A DNA stretch of 64,000 nt from Apostichopus japonicus (lineage: Eukaryota; Echinodermata; Holothuroidea; Aspidochirotida; Stichopodidae). Position numbers and translations under genes: made by a program. The notes under the pieces are model-generated. The model saw only the letters and a list, made by a program, of their open reading frames with translations. It was not told the DNA's origin and searched no databases. The stretch's first letter is position 1, and the number at the start of each line of letters is the position of its first letter. Of this stretch, positions 18,948 through 32,600 are shown one piece after another. The DNA lies in NCBI RefSeq assembly GCF_037975245.1, contig NC_092575.1:15728310-15792309 (forward strand), given 5' to 3'.

Positions 18948-19982
18948 GTAAGTTCACCTTCATTGTGTTCTCAATAAGAGAATATTATTTGGAAACATCT
19001 CATTCCATGCTGTACATTACAGGTTTTATCAATACCACATCTCCAATCTTCAATTTTATTGTAATGATCAGGGGCCATACAGAAGTAGACTTCTACAGTC
19101 TTTTCTGAGCAAAGGTGTACCCTGACTTATCAACTGAGTACTGCCATTGCTTGGGACCCAATCAGAAATAACAATCATTAAAAAAAATTAGCATACTTTT
19201 CTATCAATGGAATAAGTGTTTAGCAAGAGGCCACAATCTCAATTATTATTTTTCACCAAATATTCCCTGCTTTTGATGAGAGACTGTAATGTTAAAGTGG
19301 AATTAGCCAAACATTAATGCTCTTCAGGACATCTTCAATAATTTGTGAAGTTATTTTAATGGTAAGGTATCAGGCTAAGTGAGTAGCACCTGATTTAAAT
19401 ATTTCAGAAATATGTAATGAGAATGAGATAATCAATAATGCCATAATGTGTCTACTACATATTAAAGCATTTAAACCTTTCTACATACTACAGAAATCTC
19501 CCTAATTTATCAACGTTTTCCCTTTCTTTCTGGCAGGGTTTCTTCTGAAGGAAGAACGGATAGATTCGTTCAGTCTCCTGTATCGAATGTCCGTCCCAAG
19601 TTTCATCCAATTACTAGCAGCCGCCGTCATCTTTGAACGTCCCGTTTTCTCCGACAGCTACCTCTTGTCGACTCCATCGCTTTGGATGTTGATAGGTTTG
19701 AGCTGCTCGTGTGCTGTCGGTTACAACATCATGGCATTTCTGGTCACCTTCTACACGTCACCAATTACGCTACAGGTACTCGGTAATCTCAGTATGGTGT
19801 TGACCGTAGGGCTGTCCTTGCTTCTCTTCAGGAATGAATTGTCCTTAATTAGTATACTTGGCATTGTATCAGTAACAATAGGTTCATGGATTTACCAAAA
19901 ATCTGATAAGGTCACACAATTGTTAATCTATTTCCAAATCTTGCCAAAGAGAGACCAACATGTAGCAAATCATCATAAGTAA
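18389..19982 (+). CDS. SLC35E4: SLC35E4-like transporter, two exons, 334 residues
   Basis: Exons 18389-18947 and 19537-19982 join at phase 1 (CAAG|GTAAGT ... TGGCAG|GG) to 1005 bases including TAA. The product is a multi-spanning membrane protein of the drug/metabolite superfamily (triose-phosphate translocator branch, SLC35E). It shows NINKWIF (residues 31-37), SIACGNIAVQFLYIS, the APL-like MTPLATLILSRVFL, LRAVRSVLQGFLLKEERID across the splice, LLYRMSVPSFIQLLAAAVIFE, and TLQVLGNLSMVLTVGLSLLLF. Order and words match SLC35E4 best, and the length suits that family. About ten helices are expected, in Golgi/ER membranes. The substrate of SLC35E4 is not known. The start ATG has A at -3. Confidence 0.88.
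18948..19536. other. SLC35E4-like intron
   Basis: 589 bases, AT-rich, no feature recognised beyond splice signals and a pyrimidine tract (CCCTTTCTTTCTGGCAG) before the acceptor. Confidence 0.7.
19537..19982 (+). CDS. SLC35E4: SLC35E4-like exon 2
   Basis: Codes residues 187-334, including KEERID, LLYRMSVPSF and the VLGNLSMV segment typical of the second EamA/TPT half. Ends with a hydrophilic tail and TAA. Confidence 0.87.
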
Positions 19983-20069
19983 GGATTGCATTTAATGGTT
20001 TAAAGTTTTTAGCTCTTCCCCCCCCCCTCCCCCCTGTGTAGGATATCTGTCAATGATGTTCGTTTCATC

Positions 20070-20075
20070 AATAAA
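20070..20075 (+). promoter_or_regulatory. Candidate polyadenylation signal (proximal)
   Basis: AATAAA about 90 bases after the SLC35E4-like stop codon. Confidence 0.45.
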
Positions 20076-20572
20076 GTGAAGTAGTACGTAGAGGTTTAGT
20101 TTCTACCATGAGAAGCAGGGTTGTACTGCCTTGGTAAAGTTTTAACAATATTTACTAATTTATTTCTTCTCTGGTGCAAGAAGACTTGTCCAAAATATGT
20201 GCAGTATTTTGAATACATGTTATAACCAAAAAGTAATGTTGTCGCGCCTAAATACTGTACCTTAAGACTATATTGAAAATCTTTAGATAACAGTGTGATG
20301 TAGTACTGGTATTGCTTTCATTGAATGAGTTAGTTAATAATTTTGAACTCTATGGAAAATTAACACTCCAGAAATGAATTTGATTGATACCAGTTGTGCT
20401 GTCTATTAAGCACTGTAATGTAGGGTCAATGATGGGACCATGCTGGTTGCTGATTTGAAACCTTAAATATAGCAGTTTAGTTAGTGTTGAATGTGATATT
20501 CATGTTTTACCCATGAAACCATTCATTTATTTAAAACGATTCCGGCACCACTTTAAAGATTGCATCGTTTAC

Positions 20573-20578
20573 AATAAA
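20573..20578 (+). promoter_or_regulatory. Candidate polyadenylation signal (distal)
   Basis: AATAAA about 590 bases after the SLC35E4-like stop codon; an alternative 3' end. Confidence 0.4.
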
Positions 20579-21641
20579 ATGGTGTAATTGAACGTAACAG
20601 TGGAATGTCTATCTGACAAAGATAATATAACAGCAACAGAGCCAAGGTTCCTCTGAATAGCAGTGCCTGAGAAAACATTGATAAAAAGTGAGGAGGACTT
20701 TGTGCAAGCTGTGCTGACATTTTTCAACATGTACAGTACCTTGTTTTGAGGGGGTGCTACTTATAGTAGAGGGGGCTAGTCCACTTCCCCCAGGTCTGAA
20801 AGAGTGATATGATGATGTATGTTAATAACAGAAATTGTGGAGCATTGCTAATTTATTTTCTTTCATTTTAACTGTTTTCATTTTGGTCACAACTCGTCAG
20901 GGTGCCATTCATGACTATAACAAGTGCTTGACATGTTTAGGCAATTTAATTTGTATTCTATTGCCAACAAATATATTTGGTGTTGGGCAAAAGTGGGAAA
21001 TGTTCATTCCAGGAGGCCACATTTATTATTTATATGCAATTGGATACATGGGCACAAGAGGGACATGGCCTCGTAAGTGTCTTTGAGAATTAGGGATTTT
21101 TTTAATTTATCTTTTTTGGTACATCGTATTGTTTTTTAATCTGCAAGCTTTCATTTACTTATCTACTGTTATGCATATTTATTCACATGTACAGTACAAA
21201 AACCATGGAAAACCTCACAAGCTGAAATATTTTTGCATTTAAGTATAATGTATTCCTAAAGCTGAAATATTTTTTGCTCAGTAAGTTATGTATTACTAGT
21301 TTCCGATGGTGTTCATAAGGAATAACTGGCAAGTAAGTTCCCATCAAAGAAAACTCCCCTTTTTTTTATGTTGCTTAAGTTTGTCACCTTGACACATGGC
21401 TCTGTTTCACAAGACGTTTTTATTTTAACCCTCATTTCAAAAGTTCATAGACGATTTTGATGTGTTAATGCATCATACTATAGTATAGCCAAGCTCTTTG
21501 TAGACAAATGGTGTTCACTTTGATTTTTTGCTTAACCTGTTGAATTTGGAATTCTTTCTTTTGTTTTATTTATTTTTATTTGTTTGGTTTCATGTATAGT
21601 AGTCTTCAAATTTTAAGTGGTTTATTCTTCCTCTTCATTTT

Positions 21642-22545
21642 ACAAAGGCTGAAATGTGTATATCTTCATTACAAAGGCTGAAATGTGTATATCTTCATTA
21701 CAAAGGCTGAAATGTGTATATCTTCATTACAAAGGCTGAAATGTGCATATCTTCATTACAAAGGCTGAAATGTGCATATCTTCATTACAAAGGCTGAAAT
21801 GTGCATATCTTCATTACAAAGGCTGAAATGTGCATATCTTCATTACAAAGGCTGAAATGTGCATATCTTCATTACAAAGGCTGAAATGTGCATATCTTCA
21901 TTACAAAGGCTGAAATGTGCATATCTTCATTACAAAGGCTGAAATGTGCATATCTTCATTACAAAGGCTGAAATGTGCATATCTTCATTACAAAGGCTGA
22001 AATGTGCATATCTTCATTACAAAGGCTGAAATGTGCATATCTTCATTACAAAGGCTGAAATGTGCATATCTTCATTACAAAGGCTGAAATGTGCATATCT
22101 TCTTTACAAAGGCTGAAATGTGCATATCTTCATTACAAAGGCTGAAATGTGCATATCTTCATTACAAAGGCTGAAATGTGCATATCTTCATTACAAAGGC
22201 TGAAATGTGCATATCTTCATTACAAAGGCTGAAATGTGCATATCTTCATTACAAAGGCTGAAATGTGCATATCTTCATTACAAAGGCTGAAATGTGCATA
22301 TCTTCATTACAAAGGCTGAAATGTGCATATCTTCATTACAAAGGCTGAAATGTGCATATCTTCATTACAAAGGCTGAAATGTGTATATCTTCATTACAAA
22401 GGCTGAAATGTGCATATCTTCATTACAAAGGCTGAAATGTGCATATCTTCATTACAAAGGCTGAAATGTGCATATCTTCATTACAAAGGCTGAAATGTGT
22501 ATATCTTCATTACAAAGGCTGAAATGTGCATATCTTCATTACAAC
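21642..22545. repeat. 29-bp minisatellite, about 31 units
   Basis: The unit ACAAAGGCTGAAATGTGCAT + ATCTTCATT repeats head to tail with almost no divergence. The only recurrent variants are GTGTAT for GTGCAT (first three units and two later ones) and one TCTTTACAAAG unit near 22100. There are no unique spacers. The homogeneity implies recent amplification. The last unit breaks at ACAACGGGAC. Confidence 0.97.
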
Positions 22546-25500
22546 GGGACCAGTGGAAATTTTCACAACGATTAGTGCAATACAAGCTTCAGGGATCTCA
22601 TACACAGGGGCTTGTCATTTTTCTGTTAACCCTCATTAAATAATATATAAGCAGCTATAAAATATTATTTAACCATTTTCTTCCTCATTGTATTTTTTCT
22701 GTTTGCTTTCTTTGCAAGCCGTTTTTCTTAAAAAACGGCTTGTCGTTAAGCAATTTGTGGTGTAGGCTTAAAAAGCTGTATTTATGAATTGAAGTTTTCA
22801 GAAACTGTCAGTGTAGTATTCATTCAATGAATGAAGGTTTCAAACCTGCATCACCACAAAGCATGACAAAACTGCAAATTTTAGTTCATTGCATCAAATT
22901 TGTGGTGTCGCAAAACTAATTTTTGGGATTAAAACTCACTAAATGAGAATAATTAAAAAGTGTTGTAATGACATTTGATCTGTTTAATAGTTAGATTTGA
23001 GGGATTTTTAAATCATAAATAATAAGTGGCTTGATACATAATTTTTAACACTCAATGCAAAGTACAGCCAAGTTTTCATGGTTATGGCCAAAAGTCTGAT
23101 ACAATATGAGCACAATGTAGATGTCCAGATTATCATAAATGATGGATATTGAAATATATACCATGCCCATATAGCTATAGTGAAGCTGAAGTTAATTTGT
23201 AAGTATATATATATAATGCTGGGCAAAAGTTGTCCTTGTTGTAAAGTGTTTCAGCCAATAGTTTCAGCCCACTTTAACCTTTAAATACTTTAAATAATAA
23301 AATACTTTAAATAACAGCTATAGTGAAGCTGAAGTTAATTTGTAAGTATAAATAAAATGCTGGGCACAAGTTGTCCTTGTCGTAAAGTGTTTCAGCCAAT
23401 GACTGTAGTATTTTGATGAAGGAGAGTTCATTGTGGTCATCCTTAAGTTTGGCAAGTTGTAAAACTTTTTGAGTTTTGGTGTACAGGTTAAACAAGGTCT
23501 ATGTTATAAAATGCAATCAGATTCCAGTTCACAATCGTTGTGAACTGCTGTGGTACCAGTGTGATTGTGAACGTTAATCAGACAAGTGGTCCTATTGAAG
23601 TTGTCCGGTGGTGGTATAATATTGTAATCCCAGGTGTTGACAAACTCCAGTTCTCACATACCTTCCTCCATATGTTTTAAATGTTTATAATACCGTACGT
23701 AAGCTTGGTGGATTTTTACCACAATTATTGATATGCATGCATTATGGTCTCTTGGTCCACTTTCTTAAACTATGAATATATGGTTTAGTTGTTACCAAAT
23801 ACAAGGAAGTGTTGGCCTTATTGTCATCGTATGGAAGAGATTTGCTGTACACCATAACTTTTGTCTTCTTATCTATTCCTTTTTGCTTTCTTTTTTATCA
23901 GTTTTTGAAATTTGAGGTGAGATTTATTTGTCCTTATGGATTTTCTTTTTTAGGAATCAAAACTGATTGCAACATTTATATCAATTCCATTCATGCAACA
24001 TTTATATCAATTCCATTCATCTTGAATATGTATCTGTGACACAGCTTAATATTGACCTCAGATGTCCTAAACAATTCCCTGTTTATACTTTAATCTGTAT
24101 CTATAGAATAGAATAAAGATAAAACTCGGCGATGAGGTTGGGGCCTTGGGGGGGGGGGGGGGAGTGGAGAAAATTTTATTTAATTTGTGAACCAACTCAT
24201 ATATTTTCTGATCTATGAGGATAAGGTCGAAGTGGTCTAAGATAGATGACTGACTATTTGTGTTGTATCATACCTATCTTTGAGTATTCTCCATGGTCTT
24301 GTTTTCTCTTCTTTTTGTTGGGGGGGGTGTTACAATAAACCATGTTTGAACAGGTTGTCTGTGGGAAAACAGTAAGCTCATTAAAAATTAAGCCCTGTAC
24401 CAATACCCCATATTTCAGACCCATATTCTAAACCCCTTCCTCCCCTTCTCTCTTATATATGAGTAGTTGCATGTAGTGATTATATATACAGGGCCAGCAT
24501 TTTTGCACCTTAACAACCCAAATGCATGTATTTTTTATGGAAATCCAAACTAATCACTCTTCGAAGTTCCAACTTGCTTCCAAAATTTTCACAATTAAAC
24601 CTATGATTTGACATGATTTACCTTTCCACGGATTTTTGCAATTTCAACCAGTGAACATGACAGACTCTTACTTTCATTACAGAAACACAAAGAAGGAATC
24701 AACTTTGATTCAAGATTCATTTTAACATATTTATTTCTCTCAATTGAGCTTTTTTCAGTCTTCATTTTAAACAGCACCAAAACACATACATAGTATGCTC
24801 ATATATCTGTTTCTGTTCAATTCATGCCTTTTCTACCTAGCAATCACAAGTCATGTTTACCGATCATTCTACAAATCAGGGACTGAATCTGTACTACTCT
24901 CTCTTCCTAACCCAGTGTCAGACAATCTAATACTGATCTTGAAGAGAAAAATTATCAGACACTATTAGCAGAATATCTTGTCCCTAACTCGGGATATAGT
25001 TGATTGAATTTAGTAACCTAATTTGTCCAGAAAGTAGATCCAATTGCTGGCCTGTGATATCAGCATGAAATAGGAAAAATTCAATACATTTTGAAAGTTT
25101 GCTCATCGGTCACTGTTCTCAGTATATAGAATTTCCCAAAAATGCAACAAAGTTTGTAGTATTATTTTCATCTGTGGATAACAGGTTTAAATATCACAGG
25201 AAAAAGATATTTAAAGTTGAGTTCCCATGACAACATCAATCACTCTGTTGTTGCTAGATGCATTCACAAAATATTACTAAATTTCAAAAAATCTTGTCTT
25301 TGGGACACAAGAAGCAGTGAGGATGTGGCTTTGTTTTGACCTAGCAATGCAGCATACACTATGAAGTATTTTGTCCCTGCAAAGATATACCAAATTTTGT
25401 ACATATTGAAGATTTCACTGAAAATTCACTCGCATAAAAGCAGAATTACAGCGTTCTATATTAATCCAGATGTATCTCATCATCAATTATTGCAAAATTA

Positions 25501-26571
25501 GAGTGGTCTTGTTTCAAAATAGTACAGGAAAGAAAGAGGCTCTTATAAAACTGAGAATCTCTTATTGTACTAAATCAGTTGAGCAGAAGGAGAAAGAGAT
25601 ATTAGGAGGAAAAGCAATAAATATTATTTTCATATTTTTTATGGTATACAATCAAGTACTTTCAACTTCATGATTTTCTACCCCAGCCCCTCTCTCTTAG
25701 GCCGCTTTGCTTAGCACTTGTGAGTATATACTTAAATAATATAAAATGTTGTTTGTTCCTTACTTCATTCACCACCTGCATAACTTCATGAAAGCCATTG
25801 CATCCATCAAGCAAACAGATATTCATTGCATGACCATAAACGGATTCGTGACTTTAGCTGGACATGTGGTTGTAGTTCTTCAATCATTTATCATTATGTC
25901 ATGTGATGCACAAAAATAAGCATGTGTCACATCTGTTGATACTCATGAAACTTACTAACATGATGACATTTGCTCTTTAATGTTTCTCATGTTCAGTGAG
26001 TGATAAACCCGACCTTCCACCATCATCAGCACTAGTGACCTTCATTCCATCTACTCCCATATTTCACGGATTATGAGAGAATCGTCTTAAACTATTTATC
26101 CACAAGCTGTCTGTCTCACCTATGATGTCACATAGTGCTATCAGCTATCAGAAACAGTTTCCTCAGCTTACACAGTTAGAACAATGCTCATGTTACCATC
26201 ACCAGCAAATGATGGCAATATTAAACAAGAGGATAGGATGTTGCTATGGCTCCCCAGTCATCAGTAGTTGCCAAGTTTTGCATACTTTTTACAGCTGATG
26301 TAAACCTTCAAAGTGCTGCTATTAACTTGTCTAATTATTATGATTCTCAAGATGTGGAGAGTTTGGGGGAGTCCTCCTGAAGCTTCAACAACCACCATTG
26401 TCTATCTCTCTGACTGTAACCATCTATCAACATACGGATTGCCTCATTTCCTCCACCTGGTGTTGAAGACCAGAGGTGTTCCAACTCAAAACAGCATCCG
26501 GGGTGGAATCGTTTTTACCTCGCTCTGGAGTTTGCCTCCTCGCTCGGGAGTATGTACGCCACCTTTACCTT
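22546..26571. other. Intergenic DNA before the SFSWAP 3' end
   Basis: No gene seen. It contains a diverged duplication (23173-23259 with 23316-23400), a 26-bp tandem pair at 23968-24019, a poly-G run at 24150-24161 and AT-rich sequence. The SFSWAP 3' UTR (minus strand) must lie at the right edge, but no convincing poly(A) signal was picked. Confidence 0.5.
23173..23400. repeat. Two-copy duplication, offset 143 bp
   Basis: Bases 23173-23259 and 23316-23400 share AGCTATAGTGAAGCTGAAGT, then TAATTTGTAAGTATA and ATGCTGGGCAAAAG/ATGCTGGGCACAAG through TTTCAGCCAAT. About 95 percent similar by eye. Confidence 0.8.
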
Positions 26572-26643
26572 TCAGTCGATTTCAATGACCTCGTCACTTT
26601 GCTTGGAAGATTGGACAAGCTTCTTGATTCTTGCTTTTCTATC
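26572..26643 (-). CDS. SFSWAP: SFSWAP exon 15 (last coding exon)
   Basis: Acceptor CTATCCTTGCAG|GATAGAAAAG, phase 0. It encodes a short basic-to-acidic tail, [23 protein letters not shown], then TGA. Chosen because the hydrophobic read-through of exon 14 is unlikely and this is a clean in-phase exon. It is the least certain of the 15. Confidence 0.6.
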   Translation of the reverse strand, partial: DRKARIKKLVQSSKQSDEVIEID

Positions 26644-29600
26644 CTGCAAGGATAGTGAATGATTCTTTGTATCATTAATGTCCTAAAAGATGGATTTGAG
26701 GCAGAAAATTAATTTTTGATGATGTTAATAGAACGTTCAAAATCCTGCCATCAGTCCAGGTAATATTATGACACTTATATTAAATTTTTGAGGAATGACA
26801 CTTTAAACAGCTGAGTCTCATCAATAAAAGTGACTGGACTATCTAGTCTAATATGCAAACCACTAGGTCAGTTCCTCAGATGCAACACAACGCTCAATGG
26901 AACAAAAGACAATTGGACAAAAGACAATGGGACAAAGACATTCATGGCCTCGAATGACCTGTTCAAAATGCATTACTATTTATCATGGGAGGAATGGTGT
27001 TGAATATCATTGCAGGTTGATATGAACAGTTTAAAGAACATGTTTTGATCGAGTTACTAGAAGTGATAGAATAATGGATTAACACTGAGGCCTGTACTGA
27101 GGAGTCGAGGTTATAAATAATCTAGCCTTAAAGGAGCTTTCCAATGATTTAACATGTTTTAAAAATGAACATCTTGAGAAACCAGAATTGCTGTAGAAAC
27201 ACTAGCAACTTAAATTTTTCCCTATAAGTCTTGGGCTATGACATCTCAAGACTAGAATCTTGACTTATGACTGTTTCATCTGAGATTCTTGTATCATTAA
27301 TGTCTGAATAATGGATGGAGTCATCTGAGATGGATAGGTAATAGTTAATAGTGCCTTCCTTTCATTTGGTATGAAAAAACTAACTATTAATGTCGAATGT
27401 TATCATTTGGATGGCAACTCACCGAAACCTCAAATCTAAGCAACCCAAGGGCAATGGCATACAGCCCTCATTCTGATGTTGTTGAAATATGTATTTGAGA
27501 TCCATTTCTTGTCAGTTAATGACAAATCTTTTCCTGTTTACAGACTAGACTACTCCATTCATCAACTGTATGCAGATGTTATCACAAAATAGCTGACATT
27601 TATCAATTTAAAACTTTTGGTGTTAACCAACTATCACTCAGACAGGGGCACAGACTATTGTTATGATTTTAATTAATAAACCAAAAACAAACACTAAAAA
27701 TAATCTACATGTTAAAATCCAAAAATTAAGCAAACTAGGTACCTCTAGACTTGGTTTCTTCTTCAACAGAATGCCACCCAATGTACCAGCATGGAAGTCT
27801 TTGTGTTTAAGGATCCCTCTACCTGACGAACCGTTCGAAGAACCCGGAGAGCTCTCGCGAGAGCTGGACTTCTTTTTGAATGGCACCAGAGGATCTACTA
27901 GGATTGGACTGCTGTAAAAATGAACGATTGCATTGGGGGGTACATGAATAATTCATGAGTTATTCACTGACACACGTCCTGTCTCGTGAGATAAACATTA
28001 CGTCACACCACTAACACTGGATCTCAACCATGCAGTGAGGATGTTCACAGAATGCCAAAGGTATAACAATCCAATGCCAAAACAAACATGGAAGGGGAAA
28101 CTGGGATGTCTCCATATTAGAATAAGTTCAAGCAGATGTTTTCCTTATGAAATACAGCCGATGAAATTACTCTATGATCTGAGATGCAATTATCTTTGAT
28201 TCACAAATCTAGTTGTTGAACAAACAACGCTTAGTGGAAGATGTTCTGAGAACTGAAGGCCAAACAGGTCAATTTTGAAACTTTTTTCAGGCTCTCTTTA
28301 TAAGAAAATGGGGATATTCAAAGGACAGTACACAAAGTCTGGTGGGGCGGGGGGGGGGAGCATTTTCAGGGACACTTTTAATCCGGGGCGGTACATGAAA
28401 TCCAAGGACTGTCCCTGGAAATCTAGCGATGACTGGTCACCTGACAAAGTAAGCTGTACCCCGAGATGAATACTTACTCTGACCTTGATTTAGAGACAGG
28501 TGGAGATGACCTCTTAGCAGGTGATGGTGATCTTGACCTTTTCCTCACCCTGTTATATAAAGAAAGAAATATAGTATACAACAAAATGAAATGTTATTAA
28601 TGAATGCTTCTCTTTATAATATGGGTACTATTGAACTGTAGGTACGTACAGGCTGACTAACCTTAGACTCTTAGCACACATTTCAGTGCCTAACCTTCAA
28701 AGAGATAAGTTCCTCATAGATACACAGAATCTTTGATGTTTGTTCAAGTCTTTGAATATTATCTCACAATATTTTACTGTTTATACTTTATTTAGGAGAA
28801 CATATGCATTTGTTACTATGTTTTGGAAGCAAGTTTATACAAATGAAAACGACGAGTACATGAGATTCAAATTTCAAGCAACTATGATAGTATGAGGTTA
28901 GATTGATTGATTGATTGTTTTCAATGTAATTATATCCCTACTAGGATAAATATACTCTTGCATTAAGAAATATCAATACATCTAAAGTAACAATTTCCAA
29001 AAATCTTAGAAAGTACAAAAGAAATAAAAAAGAACATGGAGAAGACAGGACAAAGTTATAAAAGGTATAATTTTGCATAACTGAATTCCATTGCAATATT
29101 TGTGCAATATATATTTGCTATGTGTTTTATGCTATTAGTGATTCTGTTTATTGTAAAATAGTTATATAGTAATTTTAGTAGTTTTTCACATATTTGATGT
29201 AGTTTTACACTGTATTTTTAACATTTCCTCTACTTTACATTGTGTAATTTTATCTTTGTTTGGTGTATTGGTTTTGTATTAATGTTTTACGACTTTTGTA
29301 AAGCGCTTTGAAGCCTTTGCATATTGCGCTATATAAGTTGCATATTTTTATTATTATTGTATAAAATTCTTGTGATAGACACTTCAGAAGACTAAATGCA
29401 CATCAAGACAGACAGCACAAGGTAGGCACCTCCACGAACCAAACAGGCAAATACCTTATATCGAATGAAGTCTGGTAAGCCCTCGGCGTAGCTTTAGAAG
29501 ATGAAGATGAAGATGAAGATCTCTCACGCTCTCGCTCCCGGTCTCGCTCCCTGGATGAGCTTCTTCTTTGTCGGTTTCCTCTTTCTCCTACGGGGGCAGG

Positions 29601-32600
29601 CAGATCATTTATCAATTTTAATTATGAAACAAACAAAGATGAGGGTTGGGTGTAGGTGATTAATTGCTTGTACTGCAAATTACATTAAGCGAGTTACAAA
29701 AAAAGTGTCATTCCTACTTCCCTCTGTTACAGGATGTCTATACATGACCATGGTATTGACTATTTCTCCAATGCAGCATACATTCTCTGTAAAACACAAT
29801 CACCAAGCCATCATTTTAAACTAGTAAGTAATTCTGTGGCTTTTTCTAAGTGTCATGGGTTACACTCTACAGCCTTTATCAATTTTCCCCATGCTAGTAT
29901 AAATGCCAGATACTGCCAAACAACACTGGCATTAAAAACTGCATTTTGCAATTTTATCTTTTTTTTTCATTCCAGACGAAAGGCAATGATTTTGCACGAC
30001 ATTGTAGGTAAAAGACTCAATAGAATAGCCCCTAACTTTCCTACCAACCTCTTCCCCTGAAGCGAGAAATAATACCTGCCTTGCATGATTGGTTGAAGTT
30101 TTAATAAACTGACTTTATTATAACAAGGAAAACCACTAATCAGGTTAGAATCTTGGATACAGTACATGTCAATAAACACACTCTTGAAACTTGTCAGGAT
30201 TACTAAAAGTTGTCCTTGACTTTCAGAGATTTCATATTTTACCTGCTGCATCCAACTCAGAATCTTCCGGTTGATCCTTCATCCTGCTCATGAAGAGGGC
30301 GGCTTTCTTCCGTCTCTCCATCTGCAACTGTCTCTCTTTGGAGATTCCTGCCATCTTCTCTCTTGCTGCTTTGGCTAGCTTGTCCTCTAATTTGGCCTTT
30401 TCAGCTGCAAGAGGATGACATAAAACGTCATACAAGTTATAAATAAAATTAAAATATCTACATATATGAATATTTATGTATTGGGATCTCTGTCGACGAA
30501 GTGCAAAGCATGTAAAATAACGCTGTGGTATCTGGTATCATATATGACTTCTGTGCCATTTGCAGCTAGGCTGTCTAAGTACTGGAATGACCATTAGGCT
30601 ATATGTATGGAATGACCATTAGGCTATATTTATGGAATGACCAATAGGCAGAAATTAGCAGTGTATCTGAGTCTGAGTCCTAATGATTATGGCTAGTAAT
30701 GTTTTACGATAAGATTAAGCATTTTAGTATCTCTATATTTTGGATACTGCTGTATGCTATACTGTAATAAATCTTTCCTCTTCAAGATTGTTGGAAGCGA
30801 GCAAGAAAAAGAGAAAAGAAATAGTAGTGAGGAGAACTAGTACCTTGTCTCCTTGCAAGTTCTTCTCTGGATACAAATGGTTGAGTTGTCTTTGGAGGAG
30901 GAATAGCAGCTCCTCTTCTACTTTCTAAAATTCCGGGCCTTCCAGGAGCACCACCTAAAGAACTTGAACTGTCCAAGAAACTGCTGAAGTCTCTGGAACG
31001 AGGTGGTGGGGGTACAGACGGTGGGGTTGGGGTCGGACGTGGACGCCCGTGGTTGTAATCCACGGACACAGGCCCGGTCGTAGATGGTTCCTTGTGGTTC
31101 CACAGAGGCCTTTGGGATTCCAAACGTTTATTTTCTTCGCTGAGAGGGTGGTGGCCTTCTGTCTGAGGGTCGTCGCTTTTGGCCAAAGTAGCCTCGACCA
31201 TGGCTAGGGCTATTTGTTGCTTAGTGAGGTTGATAAGGTCAGTCATTCCTGCTGCTTGGTCCAGACTTCCTATGGGTGGTTTCCTGATTTTAGGAAGTTC
31301 CTCATCGGAGTCGCTCTCCTCCACGGGGAGGGCACTGCGGCCGACCAACACACGTTCATCGATATCTCTCGGCTTGATAGAAAAACTCACGGGTGCTGGA
31401 GAGGGAGGAATGAGTGGGAGGAATTACCTTAGTCATTTAATGTTCGTTTAGAAAAGTATTGTGTGTTCAAAAGTAATGTCAGATGAATAAACAGATCTGC
31501 TTAAAGTTACCACTAGGTACCTCATAGTTAATCTTGCAGACATTTTCCTGCTAATATGATACTGGAAGGTGGTTCTAACAGAAGATCACACACTCCCTGA
31601 GTGTCCAACTTTCAAGTTATGTCAACTATTGATGACAGGCAACAGCAGAGCTGTTTTACTAGTATTTTGAAGAAGGCTGGATTTTTGGTTATCATATTCA
31701 AAAATACACCACATTATATTGATTTCATCGAAACTGGTATAACCACTTGTAAATTTTCTTAGTTATTCACTTCAGGATAAGCATGATCTTTGTTTGCCGA
31801 CAAATTTTTTAAGCCGTGTTTCTAGTTGATGCTTTTCTGTTCCCTTCTTCTCCTCAAAAGTGACAGTTTCCCTGGACATTTCCCTAAATGTTCACATACC
31901 TTTCTGAGCCTCTAACGCGGCTGCTTCCCTCTCTTCCATCTCTCGCCTGTACATGAACTTCTTCTGCTCGTAATAGGTGAAGAAACTGTGCCAAGTGTTG
32001 ACAAAGTCAAATCTAGGATCCCCCTTCAATTTAATACCGTTCTCAAAGTCGTCCCCATTCTTGGCGACAAACTCTGCGAGCTTGTCGATGATCGGTTGGA
32101 CATCCGGTGGGGGTGGAATGATCGGAGGGACAGACTCTGGATTTTGGTTCGTTCTGATGGATGAAAATTATGACGGATTAAATCAACCCTTCTTTAAAGA
32201 CATGGTTTCCTTTATGATCACTTTGTCCTATCTTTTGTAAATAATCATCATTTGTTATGAAGAGAAAAGTATTGACAAGGATGTAAATCAACTTCAGTGT
32301 GTTGGGACAAACTAAGCCTTTTTGCTAAGCAGACCTGTATGAATTATTGTTTATGTATTAATATTGTACATAGTATTCTTATTCTTGTATCAGAGAGTTT
32401 AACTTTTCTAATTTTTACTGAATTTGATAATTTTATTTCAATGCTTGTAATTTATATGTTGTACGACGCATTGAGATGTGTTTACATGTAATGCACCTTT
32501 TAACAATATATTTACATTACATTACATTACATATGTACTACTTTTGTCCATTCAACAATGTTTGTCACCTACGAACAGACTTGTAGTAGGTCTGCACCTG

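Larger units (their letters stand above)
19983..21641. other. SLC35E4-like 3' UTR and intergenic DNA
   Basis: Two AATAAA signals (20070, 20573) probably end the transcript. An 83-codon frame at 20835-21086 is hydrophobic in its first half and is followed by a GTAAGT donor-like word, but nothing else supports it as a gene. Confidence 0.5.

Noticed and set aside
18948-19108. Read-through extension of the SLC35E4-like first exon
   Set aside because: Family similarity stops at the CAAG|GTAAGT donor and resumes in phase at 19537.
21642-22545. Regular direct repeats resembling a CRISPR array
   Set aside because: Units follow each other without unique spacers, and the context is animal nuclear DNA. 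It is a minisatellite.
27638-27742. Hydrophobic C-terminal extension of SFSWAP exon 14
   Set aside because: It follows a GAG|GTACCT donor; a hydrophobic tail is implausible for a nuclear splicing factor, and an in-phase exon with stop exists at 26572-26643.
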